Shown here one piece after another: positions 8,916-16,018 of a stretch of DNA of 42,662 nucleotides. Below the pieces are notes generated by a model. That model had not been told where the DNA came from. It ran no database searches and saw only the letters and a list, made by a program, of their open reading frames with translations. Position numbers and translations under genes: made by a program. How positions within the stretch are numbered: position 1 is the first letter of the stretch; every line of letters starts with the position of its first letter. Origin of the DNA: CAYQCE01 sp964415885 (lineage in GTDB: Bacteria; Zixibacteria; MSB-5A5; JAABVY01; JAHJOQ01); assembly GCA_964415885.1 (NCBI GenBank), contig CAYQCE010000027.1, positions 1-42,662 of the forward strand, given 5' to 3'.

Positions 8916-9029
8916 GATACTTATCGTATCGGATGTTGTGCTTGCGAAGTTAGCAAGTGGCATGCAATAGACTCGAGTTAAAACCTGATACGATCTATCC
9001 TTTTCTATCTTAGACTGATCTCGTATCAG
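8916..9029. repeat. GATACGA/TCGTATC repeated dyads in the divergent control region
   Basis: CTGATACGA (8985-8993) and TCGTATCAG (9021-9029) form a perfect 9-bp inverted repeat with a 27-bp spacer. A third TCGTATC lies at 8924-8930, inside GATAC-N5-GTATC (8916-8930). All are in the 240 bp between the TPR/CsgG-like operon and the Cys/Met enzyme gene, where an operator would be expected. I know no regulator with exactly this site. Confidence 0.5.
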
Positions 9030-9054
9030 ACTGGAACGATTTTAGGAATTGCCT

Positions 9055-9084
9055 TTGAACAGGATATAGACTACTTTCTATAAA
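9055..9084 (+). promoter_or_regulatory. Candidate sigma70 promoter for the Cys/Met enzyme gene
   Basis: TTGAAC (9055-9060), an 18-nt spacer and TATAAA (9079-9084). The predicted start is about 40 nt before ATG 9130. The spacer and -10 contain TATAGA-N6-TCTATA (9065-9082), a small dyad that could be an operator. Confidence 0.5.
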
Positions 9085-9129
9085 TCTAATCGCTGAATTC
9101 AGACAGTCAGGCGGAGAGGATTTTCATCT

Positions 9130-10326
9130 ATGGATAATGATAAAAAGCTTGGATTTAACTCCCTGGCGGTGCACGCCGGCTATCATGCAAGCAAAGGGCC
9201 GGTTAACCCACCCGTAGAAAGATCATCGACATACGTATTCGAAAGTTGTAAAGACGGCGCTGAGCGGTTTGCCAGTTCCAGGAAGCAGGGTATCTACTCG
9301 CGGCTTTACAACACGAACTGTGATGCTCTCGAGAGAAAGCTTGCGGCGCTCGAAGGCGGTTTCGGGGGCGTATCGACCGCTTCAGGAATGGCGGCGGTCG
9401 AGACGGTCTACTATGCTTATCTCGATCCAACTTCGCACATAGTGTCGACAGGCTCTCTGTACGGTCCGTCTCGCAGCATACTCGAGAAGGACGAATACTA
9501 CGCCAAGTGGGGAATTCGCACAACTTTTCTCGACACATCGGATGCAAACAAGGTCCGTGAGGCGGTAGAAATCCCGCACACCAAGATGCTGTATATCGAG
9601 ACACCGGCAAATCCCACTCTTGCGATTACCGATCTCGAGCAGATGTCGGCAATAGCAAAAGAGGCGAATATTCCGCTCGTAGTGGACAACACCTTCTGCT
9701 CGCCATATCTGCAACGTCCGATCGATTTCGGCGCCGACATATCATTGCATTCGATGACCAAGTCAATCGGCGGGCACGCCAACGCAGTGGGAGGGATGCT
9801 GATCGCGAAAGATGAGAAGACATACTTCCACCTGCGAAATCTCGTGCAGAATCGGGGTGGAATACTCTCTCCCGACAATGCCGATCTGTTTACCACCGGC
9901 GTTAAAACGCTCGGCATCAGGATGGAACGGATGCAACAGAACGCGATCACGATAGCCGAGTATCTGGACAACCATCCGAAAGTCGACTGGATCAGATATC
10001 CGGGGCTGAAAGACCACCCTCAGTACGACCTGGTAGCGCAGGGTAAACAGATGAAAGGTCCTGGATGTATGATGACTTTCGGCGTCAAGGGCGGGTACGA
10101 GAAGGCTACGGTACTCTTGAACAATCTGAACCTCATCACCCTTGCCGTTTCACTCGGTGGCGTCGAGTCACTGATACAGCATCCGGCATCCATGACTCAC
10201 GCAGGAGTACCGGAAGAAAAGCGGGTGGAGGCGAATATCACCAACGATCTGGTGAGGCTCTCGGTGGGAATCGAGGATATCGACGACCTGATTGCCGACT
10301 TCGATCGGGCTTTTGCCAAGGTCTAA
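9130..10326 (+). CDS. PLP-dependent Cys/Met metabolism enzyme (cystathionine/methionine lyase or synthase family)
   Basis: The 398-residue protein is a complete fold-type I PLP enzyme of the Cys/Met metabolism family. Visible motifs are YSR (phosphate contacts), SGMAAV, VDNTFCSPYLQRP and HSMTKSIGGH. By count the PLP lysine is K211, the same number as in Pseudomonas putida methionine gamma-lyase. The SLGGVESLIQHPASMTH stretch is common to gamma-lyases and synthases. At the place where true methionine gamma-lyases have Cys after the YG of LYG, this protein has Pro (SLYGPS). Cystathionine gamma-lyase, gamma-synthase or a sulfhydrylase is therefore as likely as methionine gamma-lyase. GGAGAGGA precedes ATG 9130 by 9 nt. 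It is monocistronic, with its own promoter and terminator. Confidence 0.93.
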   Translation: MDNDKKLGFNSLAVHAGYHASKGPVNPPVERSSTYVFESCKDGAERFASSRKQGIYSRLYNTNCDALERKLAALEGGFGGVSTASGMAAVETVYYAYLDPTSHIVSTGSLYGPSRSILEKDEYYAKWGIRTTFLDTSDANKVREAVEIPHTKMLYIETPANPTLAITDLEQMSAIAKEANIPLVVDNTFCSPYLQRPIDFGADISLHSMTKSIGGHANAVGGMLIAKDEKTYFHLRNLVQNRGGILSPDNADLFTTGVKTLGIRMERMQQNAITIAEYLDNHPKVDWIRYPGLKDHPQYDLVAQGKQMKGPGCMMTFGVKGGYEKATVLLNNLNLITLAVSLGGVESLIQHPASMTHAGVPEEKRVEANITNDLVRLSVGIEDIDDLIADFDRAFAKV

Positions 10327-10353
10327 ACGGCAATTCCATCAACAAACATAGAG

Positions 10354-10385
10354 AAGGCGCTTCGCATGAAGCGCCTTGATTTTTT
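10354..10385 (+). terminator. Rho-independent terminator
   Basis: AAGGCGCTTC (10354-10363) pairs perfectly with GAAGCGCCTT (10368-10377) around a GCAT loop and is followed by GATTTTTT. It is a textbook intrinsic terminator 28 nt after the Cys/Met enzyme stop codon. Confidence 0.95.
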
Positions 10386-10406
10386 GCGAGAGTACGAAAA
10401 ACCACC

Positions 10407-10718
10407 TTATGTCGTGTGTTCTTCCTCCTCGATTTCCTGCTTGATCTCCGGTTCGGAGGTGAGGATTCGGAGACCGGTCTCCTCTTCCATCGGTTCAGGC
10501 TGAGTCCATGTCAGTTCAATTGTGAGCCGCTCCTTGCCCTTTTTCTGGGAGGCCTCCACCTCGAAGAGCACGTCGTCGGTCGGCTTAAGAGCTACATATT
10601 CATCATCATTCTGAACAAAAAGGGCATCATTCTTCAAACCGGCAAGAAGCTCCTCGATATAGGCTATGGCCTTTGACTGAGCAATCCGACCTTTGAAACT
10701 GATCTCTCTCTTACTCAT
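10407..10718 (-). CDS. Amphi-Trp domain protein, GAK system (second copy)
   Basis: This 103-residue protein starts at ATG 10718, behind GGAGG (a longer frame to 10775 has no ribosome site). It shows the amphi-Trp domain: KREISFKGRI, an amphipathic helix AIAYIEELLAGLK, the strand LKPTDDVLFEVEA, then charged KKGKERLTIELTW ending in the conserved Trp. The acidic tail after residue 80 (EEE repeats) is unlike copy one. Amphi-Trp proteins are the A of the GAK gene set, and their molecular role is unknown. It is the last gene of the operon, 70 nt after the CofD-like gene, and the second of two divergent amphi-Trp paralogues in this cluster. Confidence 0.85.
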   Translation of the reverse strand: MSKREISFKGRIAQSKAIAYIEELLAGLKNDALFVQNDDEYVALKPTDDVLFEVEASQKKGKERLTIELTWTQPEPMEEETGLRILTSEPEIKQEIEEEEHTT

Positions 10719-10788
10719 ACTATCCTCCGTTATTTTGATTGTTTCTGTTCGCTTGACAAAACGCAACAATGACACTGATTCGAGTTAT

Positions 10789-11979
10789 TTATATCAATGA
10801 CAGAATCGCTTCCATGATCTTTCGGCTGTCGAGAAGTGGGCCGCTCTCGTCGCTAATCAGGTTAGTATCAATTGTACCCGGCCCCAGAGCCCGAATGGCT
10901 TCCAGATCAAGTCCCCCGGGATATTCGCCATGCCTGGAATCGACCAACACAAAGTTAAGCAAATCCGACGTTGATGTCAACTTGCGAGCGCGTTCATCGA
11001 GCTTCTTCACGAGTGTTTCGACGCAGTCGGTGACACTCATCCCAAACTGTTCGGGATCGATTCCGCAGTTTGGAATATATACTTTCGGGCAACCGTTCTC
11101 GGCAATCGCGTCCGCAACCCCTCCCGGAAGGAGATTCGCCATTATGCTCGAATAGAAGCTCCCGACCGGAAAGCAGATCAGTTCAGCTTGTGAAATCAGC
11201 TCACGCGCTTTCTCACGTATCTCGAGATCGACACGATTCGGCTCATTGAGACTGTCGGTGAGCCAGACATCCTCAACCTTCGATGTAACAGGCGGCACTT
11301 CTTTACCGGTAAGGTTCCGCTGTCCCCGAACAATCTCCCCGCTTTCGAGTCTGGCTGCGAGGTGAAGGCTCCGAGACGTTATCGTGCGCACAGTCCCCTT
11401 TGCCTCGACGAGCTTCGAGAACATGAATACGACCGGATCGATATGACGCTCATTGTTGAGAAATCCGCCAACCAGAATGAGATTGCCAATGCTTGCTTCC
11501 CGCAGGTCGAAACCTTCCGGCATTGAAGCAAGGAAGAACCTCAGGTGATTGCGTATGATCTTCCGCATCGGATCCGGAATTGCAGCTACCAGATCATCCT
11601 CACCATCGACCATCGATTTCAATCGCGCGCGCAGTTTCTTTGCATCATCTTCCTTCGGCAAACGGTGAGCGAAGAGCCGATATATCTCGGGATGGCCGAT
11701 CACCGAACGGTCAGCGAGAGCCATCAGCCGACTCCGCATATCGCCAACCGACAACATGTTGAACGCTTCACGGAGCACACGAGAGCTTCCACCCGAATCG
11801 AATGGCGTTACAAGATGAATCGAATTGTGAGTATACTCGGTGAGAATGCGAGACGCTGCGTTGAGAGCGGTACCGCCGCTGAAAAACAGGACTCTCGGAC
11901 CAAGTTCGGGTGCCTTGCGGAATCTCGCGAGTTTAATCCGCTCCGGGATCGTCACGTTGCGCCATACACGAAGATTCAT
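10789..11979 (-). CDS. CofD-related protein, GAK system
   Basis: The 396-residue protein has a CofD/YvcK-type fold signature. FFSGGTALNAAS (about residues 32-43) corresponds to the nucleotide-binding GGxG loop, followed by LVTPFDSGGSSRVLREAF. Later LICFPVGSFYSSIMANLLPGGVADAI matches the CofD LGPGSLYTSI-like region. CofD transfers phospholactyl groups to F420 precursors, and YvcK/GlmR binds UDP-sugars. The GAK-linked branch is a separate, uncharacterised subfamily. No other F420 gene is present, so an F420 role is unlikely. It lies 27 nt after the HprK-like kinase gene and is probably translated from the same message. Confidence 0.88.
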   Translation of the reverse strand: MNLRVWRNVTIPERIKLARFRKAPELGPRVLFFSGGTALNAASRILTEYTHNSIHLVTPFDSGGSSRVLREAFNMLSVGDMRSRLMALADRSVIGHPEIYRLFAHRLPKEDDAKKLRARLKSMVDGEDDLVAAIPDPMRKIIRNHLRFFLASMPEGFDLREASIGNLILVGGFLNNERHIDPVVFMFSKLVEAKGTVRTITSRSLHLAARLESGEIVRGQRNLTGKEVPPVTSKVEDVWLTDSLNEPNRVDLEIREKARELISQAELICFPVGSFYSSIMANLLPGGVADAIAENGCPKVYIPNCGIDPEQFGMSVTDCVETLVKKLDERARKLTSTSDLLNFVLVDSRHGEYPGGLDLEAIRALGPGTIDTNLISDESGPLLDSRKIMEAILSLI

Positions 11980-12006
11980 AGTGATCCCGAACCGATCTCA
12001 ATGGGT

Positions 12007-13110
12007 CTAATGATCCGCATATGTTGTATCTTCGGATTTGATTATGCCCAGGCAGGCTTGTGTCGCCCGCGCGAAATCTACGCCCCCGGTAATCTCATAG
12101 ACCCTGCAGTTCGACAGAATCTCGAGGTATCTCTCCTCACTGAAATCGAGATCGCGTCTGCGCCTGCCGGGGTAGAAGAAGAGCCCGGTTCCCTTGATGA
12201 AAGCCGACAGCAGGTCCCGTCTGCAGAGCAGGTCGACATTGCGAATCACCACCGGCTCGCTTGTGCGTGTCCAGTTCAGGATAACCAGTGAGTCCATCGG
12301 CGAATCAAGCACAAATCGGTCCTTCCCGAATACCTCGTCGACGATCACGTCATACTTGTGCTCCAGCTCCCAGAGTTCCTCATTGGACAACCTCTCGAAG
12401 CGGTCTATCTCATGCTGAGGGATAACCTCTTTTAAATCCTCATTATTGATCGCTGTGCCGGGGTTGATCCTCGGATGTTTCGGAACCCCGTGCATCCTGA
12501 GATCACCGTCACGCTCTTCTATCATCAAACGATCATTGCTTACGAAACGCAGTTCTTCGCTCATTAGATGTAACGCCAGAGTTGATTTGCCCATGCCCGA
12601 GAAACCCGCGAGAGCCATACCGCGCTCGCCATGCACAACACCGGCAGCATGCCCGAGCAGACAACCCCTCAGGAGGAGCCATTGTATATAACGGTTGTTC
12701 ACGAAATTGATAACCTGATTGAGATTCTCGCCGCACGGACCGATTGCGAGATTCTGGTCGCTGTTGAACAGAAACAGCATTCCAGTCAGGCGCTTACGAA
12801 CTATGCGGCCGTCCCGAAACTCGACGTACTCTTCCTTGATCTTCGTTTTGCCGGGGTCAGGCAGCTTCCGAATGAAATGATAGTCGAACGCGGGAGGTTC
12901 ATCCTCGATCGCGTTGACTACTATGTTCGGCTCGCTCTTCTCTGTCCTAAACTCGCCGAAATAGTCTCGCAGGTATTCGGCGTTGTCTTTGGAATTCAGT
13001 CTCACCTCGATAACGCACTCCCCAAGCTTGAGCGTCAATCGATGTTCGAGCTTGTTCCTCAACAGAAGCTCCCTGATGTGATCCTTAACAGATCGATAAA
13101 GCGGCGTCAT
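12007..13110 (-). CDS. HprK-related kinase, GAK system
   Basis: ATG 13110 overlaps the stop of the ATP-grasp gene as ATGA, so translation is coupled; a longer frame to 13251 lies entirely inside that gene. The 367-residue product has the P-loop MALAGFSGMGKSTLA (about 166-180), followed by VSNDRL and HGVPKHPRINPGT, the pattern of the HPr kinase C-terminal fold. It matches the HprK-related kinase B type that NCBI/TIGRFAM families place in the GAK system. Classic HprK phosphorylates Ser46 of HPr, but no HPr or PTS gene is here, so the substrate is unknown. The amphi-Trp proteins are candidate partners (inference). Confidence 0.88.
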   Translation of the reverse strand: MTPLYRSVKDHIRELLLRNKLEHRLTLKLGECVIEVRLNSKDNAEYLRDYFGEFRTEKSEPNIVVNAIEDEPPAFDYHFIRKLPDPGKTKIKEEYVEFRDGRIVRKRLTGMLFLFNSDQNLAIGPCGENLNQVINFVNNRYIQWLLLRGCLLGHAAGVVHGERGMALAGFSGMGKSTLALHLMSEELRFVSNDRLMIEERDGDLRMHGVPKHPRINPGTAINNEDLKEVIPQHEIDRFERLSNEELWELEHKYDVIVDEVFGKDRFVLDSPMDSLVILNWTRTSEPVVIRNVDLLCRRDLLSAFIKGTGLFFYPGRRRRDLDFSEERYLEILSNCRVYEITGGVDFARATQACLGIIKSEDTTYADH

Positions 13111-14003
13111 TTTCCTATCTTCTCCAGAACGTATTTTGCGTACATGTCTGCAGCGTCGATGCCATGGGCTTCCCGCAGTCCCCGGAATCCTCCAAATGCT
13201 GAAACCTCGAATACTACCGGTCCATCCCTGGTTTCCGCGATATCGACGCATGTGAAATCCAGGCCGAATAGAGCCTGCGCCCTTGTGGCAAGGTCAACTA
13301 TAACATCCGATGGCTCGTGTGGCTCGTATTTGCCACCCGTCCTTATCGTGGTGTTCCACGAGTCTCCGTTCTTGACCCGCGCATAGGTAGCGACGTAACT
13401 CCCGCCGAGGAAGGTGATCCCCAGATCCCGTCCCGGGAGATCCATCATTTTCTGAACGTATATGAGACGGTTACCTCTCAGACGAAATCCCTCTATCTTT
13501 TCTCTGAGGTCAGCGCTTTCCTCGACGACCTCCATGCCGCGAGCCTTCGACGTGTACAGCGGCTTCAGAATCGCCCGACCGAACCGTCTGACCGCCCTGA
13601 CTGCCTCGTCGGCCCTCTCAGTGACGACTGTAGGCGGCATCGGGATATCGCCGACACGGAGCATCGCCGTGCAACTGAGCCTGTCTATGGATCGTCCCAT
13701 TGCGTCCGGATTCGAGAAGACCGGCAGTCCACTTCTATAGAGAAACCTCAGCACCTCGAGCCGGTCCATCAGGTCGGGGGAATAACTAGCGGCAATCTTC
13801 TTGACAATGAGAGCATCGAACGTCGTGATGTCAACATCATCCTGCAGGACTCTGCCACCCTCGACATCGAATACAACGCGATCAAGCTCAACCAGGCAAC
13901 GGTATCCGGTCAGGTTCTCGACAGCATCCGCGAGTCTGTTGGAAGACCACCCTTTCGAGAGACCTACAACTCCGATTCTTTTCCTGCCATTGACTTCTTC
14001 CAT
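13107..14003 (-). CDS. ATP-grasp enzyme, GAK system
   Basis: The 298-residue protein is of the RimK/glutathione-synthetase ATP-grasp type. After a Rossmann-like N-terminus (RIGVVGLSKGWSSNRL) it has LSCTAMLRVGDIPMPPT, then RFGRAILKPLYTSKARGM (ATP-binding lysine and glycine-rich loop). IYVQKMM, FTCVDIAETRDGPVVFEV and SAFGGFRG follow, with the Asp/Glu metal ligands of the grasp core. Such enzymes join a carboxylate to an amine, often a peptide or protein, using ATP. The GAK-associated subfamily has no known substrate. ATG 14003 lies 5 nt after GAGGA. It is 21 nt after the PhoU-kinase gene and overlaps the HprK-like gene by 4 nt. Confidence 0.9.
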   Translation of the reverse strand: MEEVNGRKRIGVVGLSKGWSSNRLADAVENLTGYRCLVELDRVVFDVEGGRVLQDDVDITTFDALIVKKIAASYSPDLMDRLEVLRFLYRSGLPVFSNPDAMGRSIDRLSCTAMLRVGDIPMPPTVVTERADEAVRAVRRFGRAILKPLYTSKARGMEVVEESADLREKIEGFRLRGNRLIYVQKMMDLPGRDLGITFLGGSYVATYARVKNGDSWNTTIRTGGKYEPHEPSDVIVDLATRAQALFGLDFTCVDIAETRDGPVVFEVSAFGGFRGLREAHGIDAADMYAKYVLEKIGK

Positions 14004-14024
14004 GAAATCCTCAGTCGTAATCCA

Positions 14025-15662
14025 TCAATGAACGAGAGCGCCCTTTGGCAGCTTGAAATCACTCCACGGCTTTCCCTTGTGATCGAGCATCTTTTCGAGA
14101 AGGAATATCGCGCGAAGATACATCATCTTTGCGAATTCTTCCTCGAGTTCAAACCTTGTGGACGTCGTGAATGATCGTATGAGCCCGAGCGTCAGCCGGG
14201 CATCAAAAGTCTGATCATCATTATCCAACGCGAATTCACGGGCAATGCGGTAAGTCTCTTCGGCTACCCGGTCCAACCGCGCTCGCGGCTCCTCATCCAG
14301 CACGGGGAGCCTGAAATTCGACACTATGAAGACAGACACATCCTGAACATAATCGAGATTTGTTGATCTGTGCAAGTCGATGAAGTGTATTCGCCGCTCG
14401 TTCTCGTTGTATATCACGTTGTCGATATTCAAATCGCCGTGAATCAACACGGAGAATGGTGCGTTCAGCTCCTTCTCAAAGTGCATTGCCTGGCTCAGCA
14501 TCTCCTCGAACGACGGTGCCTCGAGCGATCCGATCTTGTTTCCGGGGAACTTGTAATCCGGATGAACCTTGTGCACGTCACCGATTCGATCCCGAAGCTG
14601 TTTGAAGTGCATCGCATTGACCTGTTCCACTTTCCTGGTAGCGGTCCACACTTCGAGAAGCGTGCGTGCGATGAGCTTCAGTGCATCTCGAACAAATGTC
14701 TCATCCGAATCGAGTACCAACTCCTTGAATGTCCGGCCGGTGAGATACTCGAGCAACAGAGAGCCGTTCTCCCCATGCTGCTGAAAGCTGAATATTTTAG
14801 GGACAGTACCCGGGGATACACCCGCCCACCGTTCGATAGCCTGCTTTTCTGACTGTACTTTTCTAAGCTTGCCTTCCTTGAATATCACTGCGGTCGACTT
14901 CGCCCCTGCCTTGTCTTTGACGCGAGCTATCCTGCAACCGGACTTGGTCTCCCATATCGACTCGAAGGAGAAGTCATCGATCGACGCTGAAATTTGTGCG
15001 CCCTCAAGAGCTTCCTCGAGCGCCTGAAACTGGTGTATCTTTAGCTTTTCGCCGATCACCGCCGAGATTACGGCTTCTCCTACATTCAGCAGGCAATCGC
15101 CGATCCTCTCGAGGTAGCGGAATATGAAGATGCTTGTGAGCAGATCTTCGGGCTCGCTCGCCTCCCGGAGCTGATTACGAATCTTGTGAAATGCCTCGTT
15201 GTACAACTCGTCGAGTCTCAGTTCGGCCCTGCAGATCTCGAGAGCGAGCTTGATATCCTTGCTGAACGTCGCACGGTAGACCTTGTCCAGGGCCTCGAAA
15301 GCCTCCTCGAACAGCGGATTATAATCGTACTGCTTTATGAAAGCTCTGTCATTGTAGTACTTCATCTGTCCGACGATGTTCACCGCATAGTCGGCTATGC
15401 GCTCAAGATTTGTGGTAATCACAACAACAGCCTTGACAAGGTCAACCGTGGATTTGTCCAGTTCCGCAATATGCAGGACCTGGGAGAAAGCCTTGCTTTC
15501 TATAAGCCCTTTCAGGTTGTCGATGTAATCATCCCGAGCGTCTATATGTTCGGTCGATACTTCCTCGGCGCCTTCGATGACCATGCGTGCTTCCTGCACT
15601 TGAGACGTCACCTCCAGCACGAGAAATCTGAAGTGCTCGTCAATTTCTTTTCTGAACGCCAA
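14025..15662 (-). CDS. PhoU domain fused to an APH/choline-kinase-like kinase
   Basis: The 545-residue product begins with a PhoU-like helical domain pair (about 1-215), including VVVITTNLERIADYAVNI and FIFRYLERIGDCLLNVGE, the paired E-x-x-x-D metal motifs. After a linker, about 255-520 looks like an aminoglycoside-phosphotransferase fold. It has ATP-lobe VIFKEGKLR, SLLLEYLTG, the catalytic loop LIHGDLNIDN (about 404-413) and the DFG-equivalent HFIDLHRS (about 426-433). Catalytic Asp and Asn are present, so an active kinase is expected. I chose TTG 15662, 6 nt after GAGG, because later ATGs would remove the first PhoU helix. PhoU proteins modulate phosphate sensing and transport. The fusion suggests phosphate-gated phosphorylation, but the substrate is unknown. 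Confidence 0.87.
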   Translation of the reverse strand: MAFRKEIDEHFRFLVLEVTSQVQEARMVIEGAEEVSTEHIDARDDYIDNLKGLIESKAFSQVLHIAELDKSTVDLVKAVVVITTNLERIADYAVNIVGQMKYYNDRAFIKQYDYNPLFEEAFEALDKVYRATFSKDIKLALEICRAELRLDELYNEAFHKIRNQLREASEPEDLLTSIFIFRYLERIGDCLLNVGEAVISAVIGEKLKIHQFQALEEALEGAQISASIDDFSFESIWETKSGCRIARVKDKAGAKSTAVIFKEGKLRKVQSEKQAIERWAGVSPGTVPKIFSFQQHGENGSLLLEYLTGRTFKELVLDSDETFVRDALKLIARTLLEVWTATRKVEQVNAMHFKQLRDRIGDVHKVHPDYKFPGNKIGSLEAPSFEEMLSQAMHFEKELNAPFSVLIHGDLNIDNVIYNENERRIHFIDLHRSTNLDYVQDVSVFIVSNFRLPVLDEEPRARLDRVAEETYRIAREFALDNDDQTFDARLTLGLIRSFTTSTRFELEEEFAKMMYLRAIFLLEKMLDHKGKPWSDFKLPKGALVH

Positions 15663-15670
15663 TTCAGGCC

Positions 15671-15955
15671 TCAGCTACGCTTCTTGCCGATGATCAACGG
15701 CTTGTCGTCCCTGGATTCAATTTGCTCTTTTTCTTTCCAACTGATCTTCATCGATAGCTTGTAGCGGCCATCTTTCTTCTTGGCCTTTAGATCAAGCTTC
15801 AGAAGACCTTCCGGCTCCAAAACGATGGGAGCATCGCCGTTAGCGAGGACAAGGTGCCCTTGTCGGAAACCTTCGCTGATTGCATTCAGATACTTGACGA
15901 TAGTATCGCAATCCTGCAACGACTCGTGCTTGAAATCATTATTGTCATTTGACAT
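15671..15955 (-). CDS. Amphi-Trp domain protein, GAK system (first copy)
   Basis: This small protein of 94 residues has the amphi-Trp pattern: a short strand KHESLQ, the amphipathic helix DTIVKYLNAISEGFRQG, LVLANGDAPIVLEP, LLKLDLKAKKKDG, then RYKLSMKISW with the marker Trp. The C-terminus is basic. It is quite different in sequence from the copy at 10407-10718, especially outside the domain. ATG 15955 follows AGAGG. It lies between the PHP-like gene (63-nt gap) and the PhoU-kinase gene (8-nt gap). Two copies at opposite ends of the operon may be separate substrates or carriers; that is an inference. Confidence 0.8.
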   Translation of the reverse strand: MSNDNNDFKHESLQDCDTIVKYLNAISEGFRQGHLVLANGDAPIVLEPEGLLKLDLKAKKKDGRYKLSMKISWKEKEQIESRDDKPLIIGKKRS

Positions 15956-16018
15956 TTCGTAGTGCCTCTAAAGATACAATTACGTTACTTTTCAATCTTT
16001 CACATCCCGGGTCCGGAA

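Noticed and set aside
8890..9129. SAM-type riboswitch ahead of the Cys/Met enzyme
   Set aside because: No S-box, SAM-II or SAH core sequence is visible; only simple dyads are present.
10789..11979. F420 biosynthesis CofD
   Set aside because: No other F420 gene is near, and the GAK neighbours point to the GAK-linked branch instead.
11545..12291. 248-codon plus-strand frame
   Set aside because: Antisense to the CofD-like and HprK-like genes, no motif.
12007..13251. Longer HprK-like frame starting at 13251
   Set aside because: The extra 47 residues lie inside the ATP-grasp gene and ATG 13110 has the coupled ATGA junction.
12631..13386. 251-codon plus-strand frame
   Set aside because: Antisense to the HprK-like and ATP-grasp genes.
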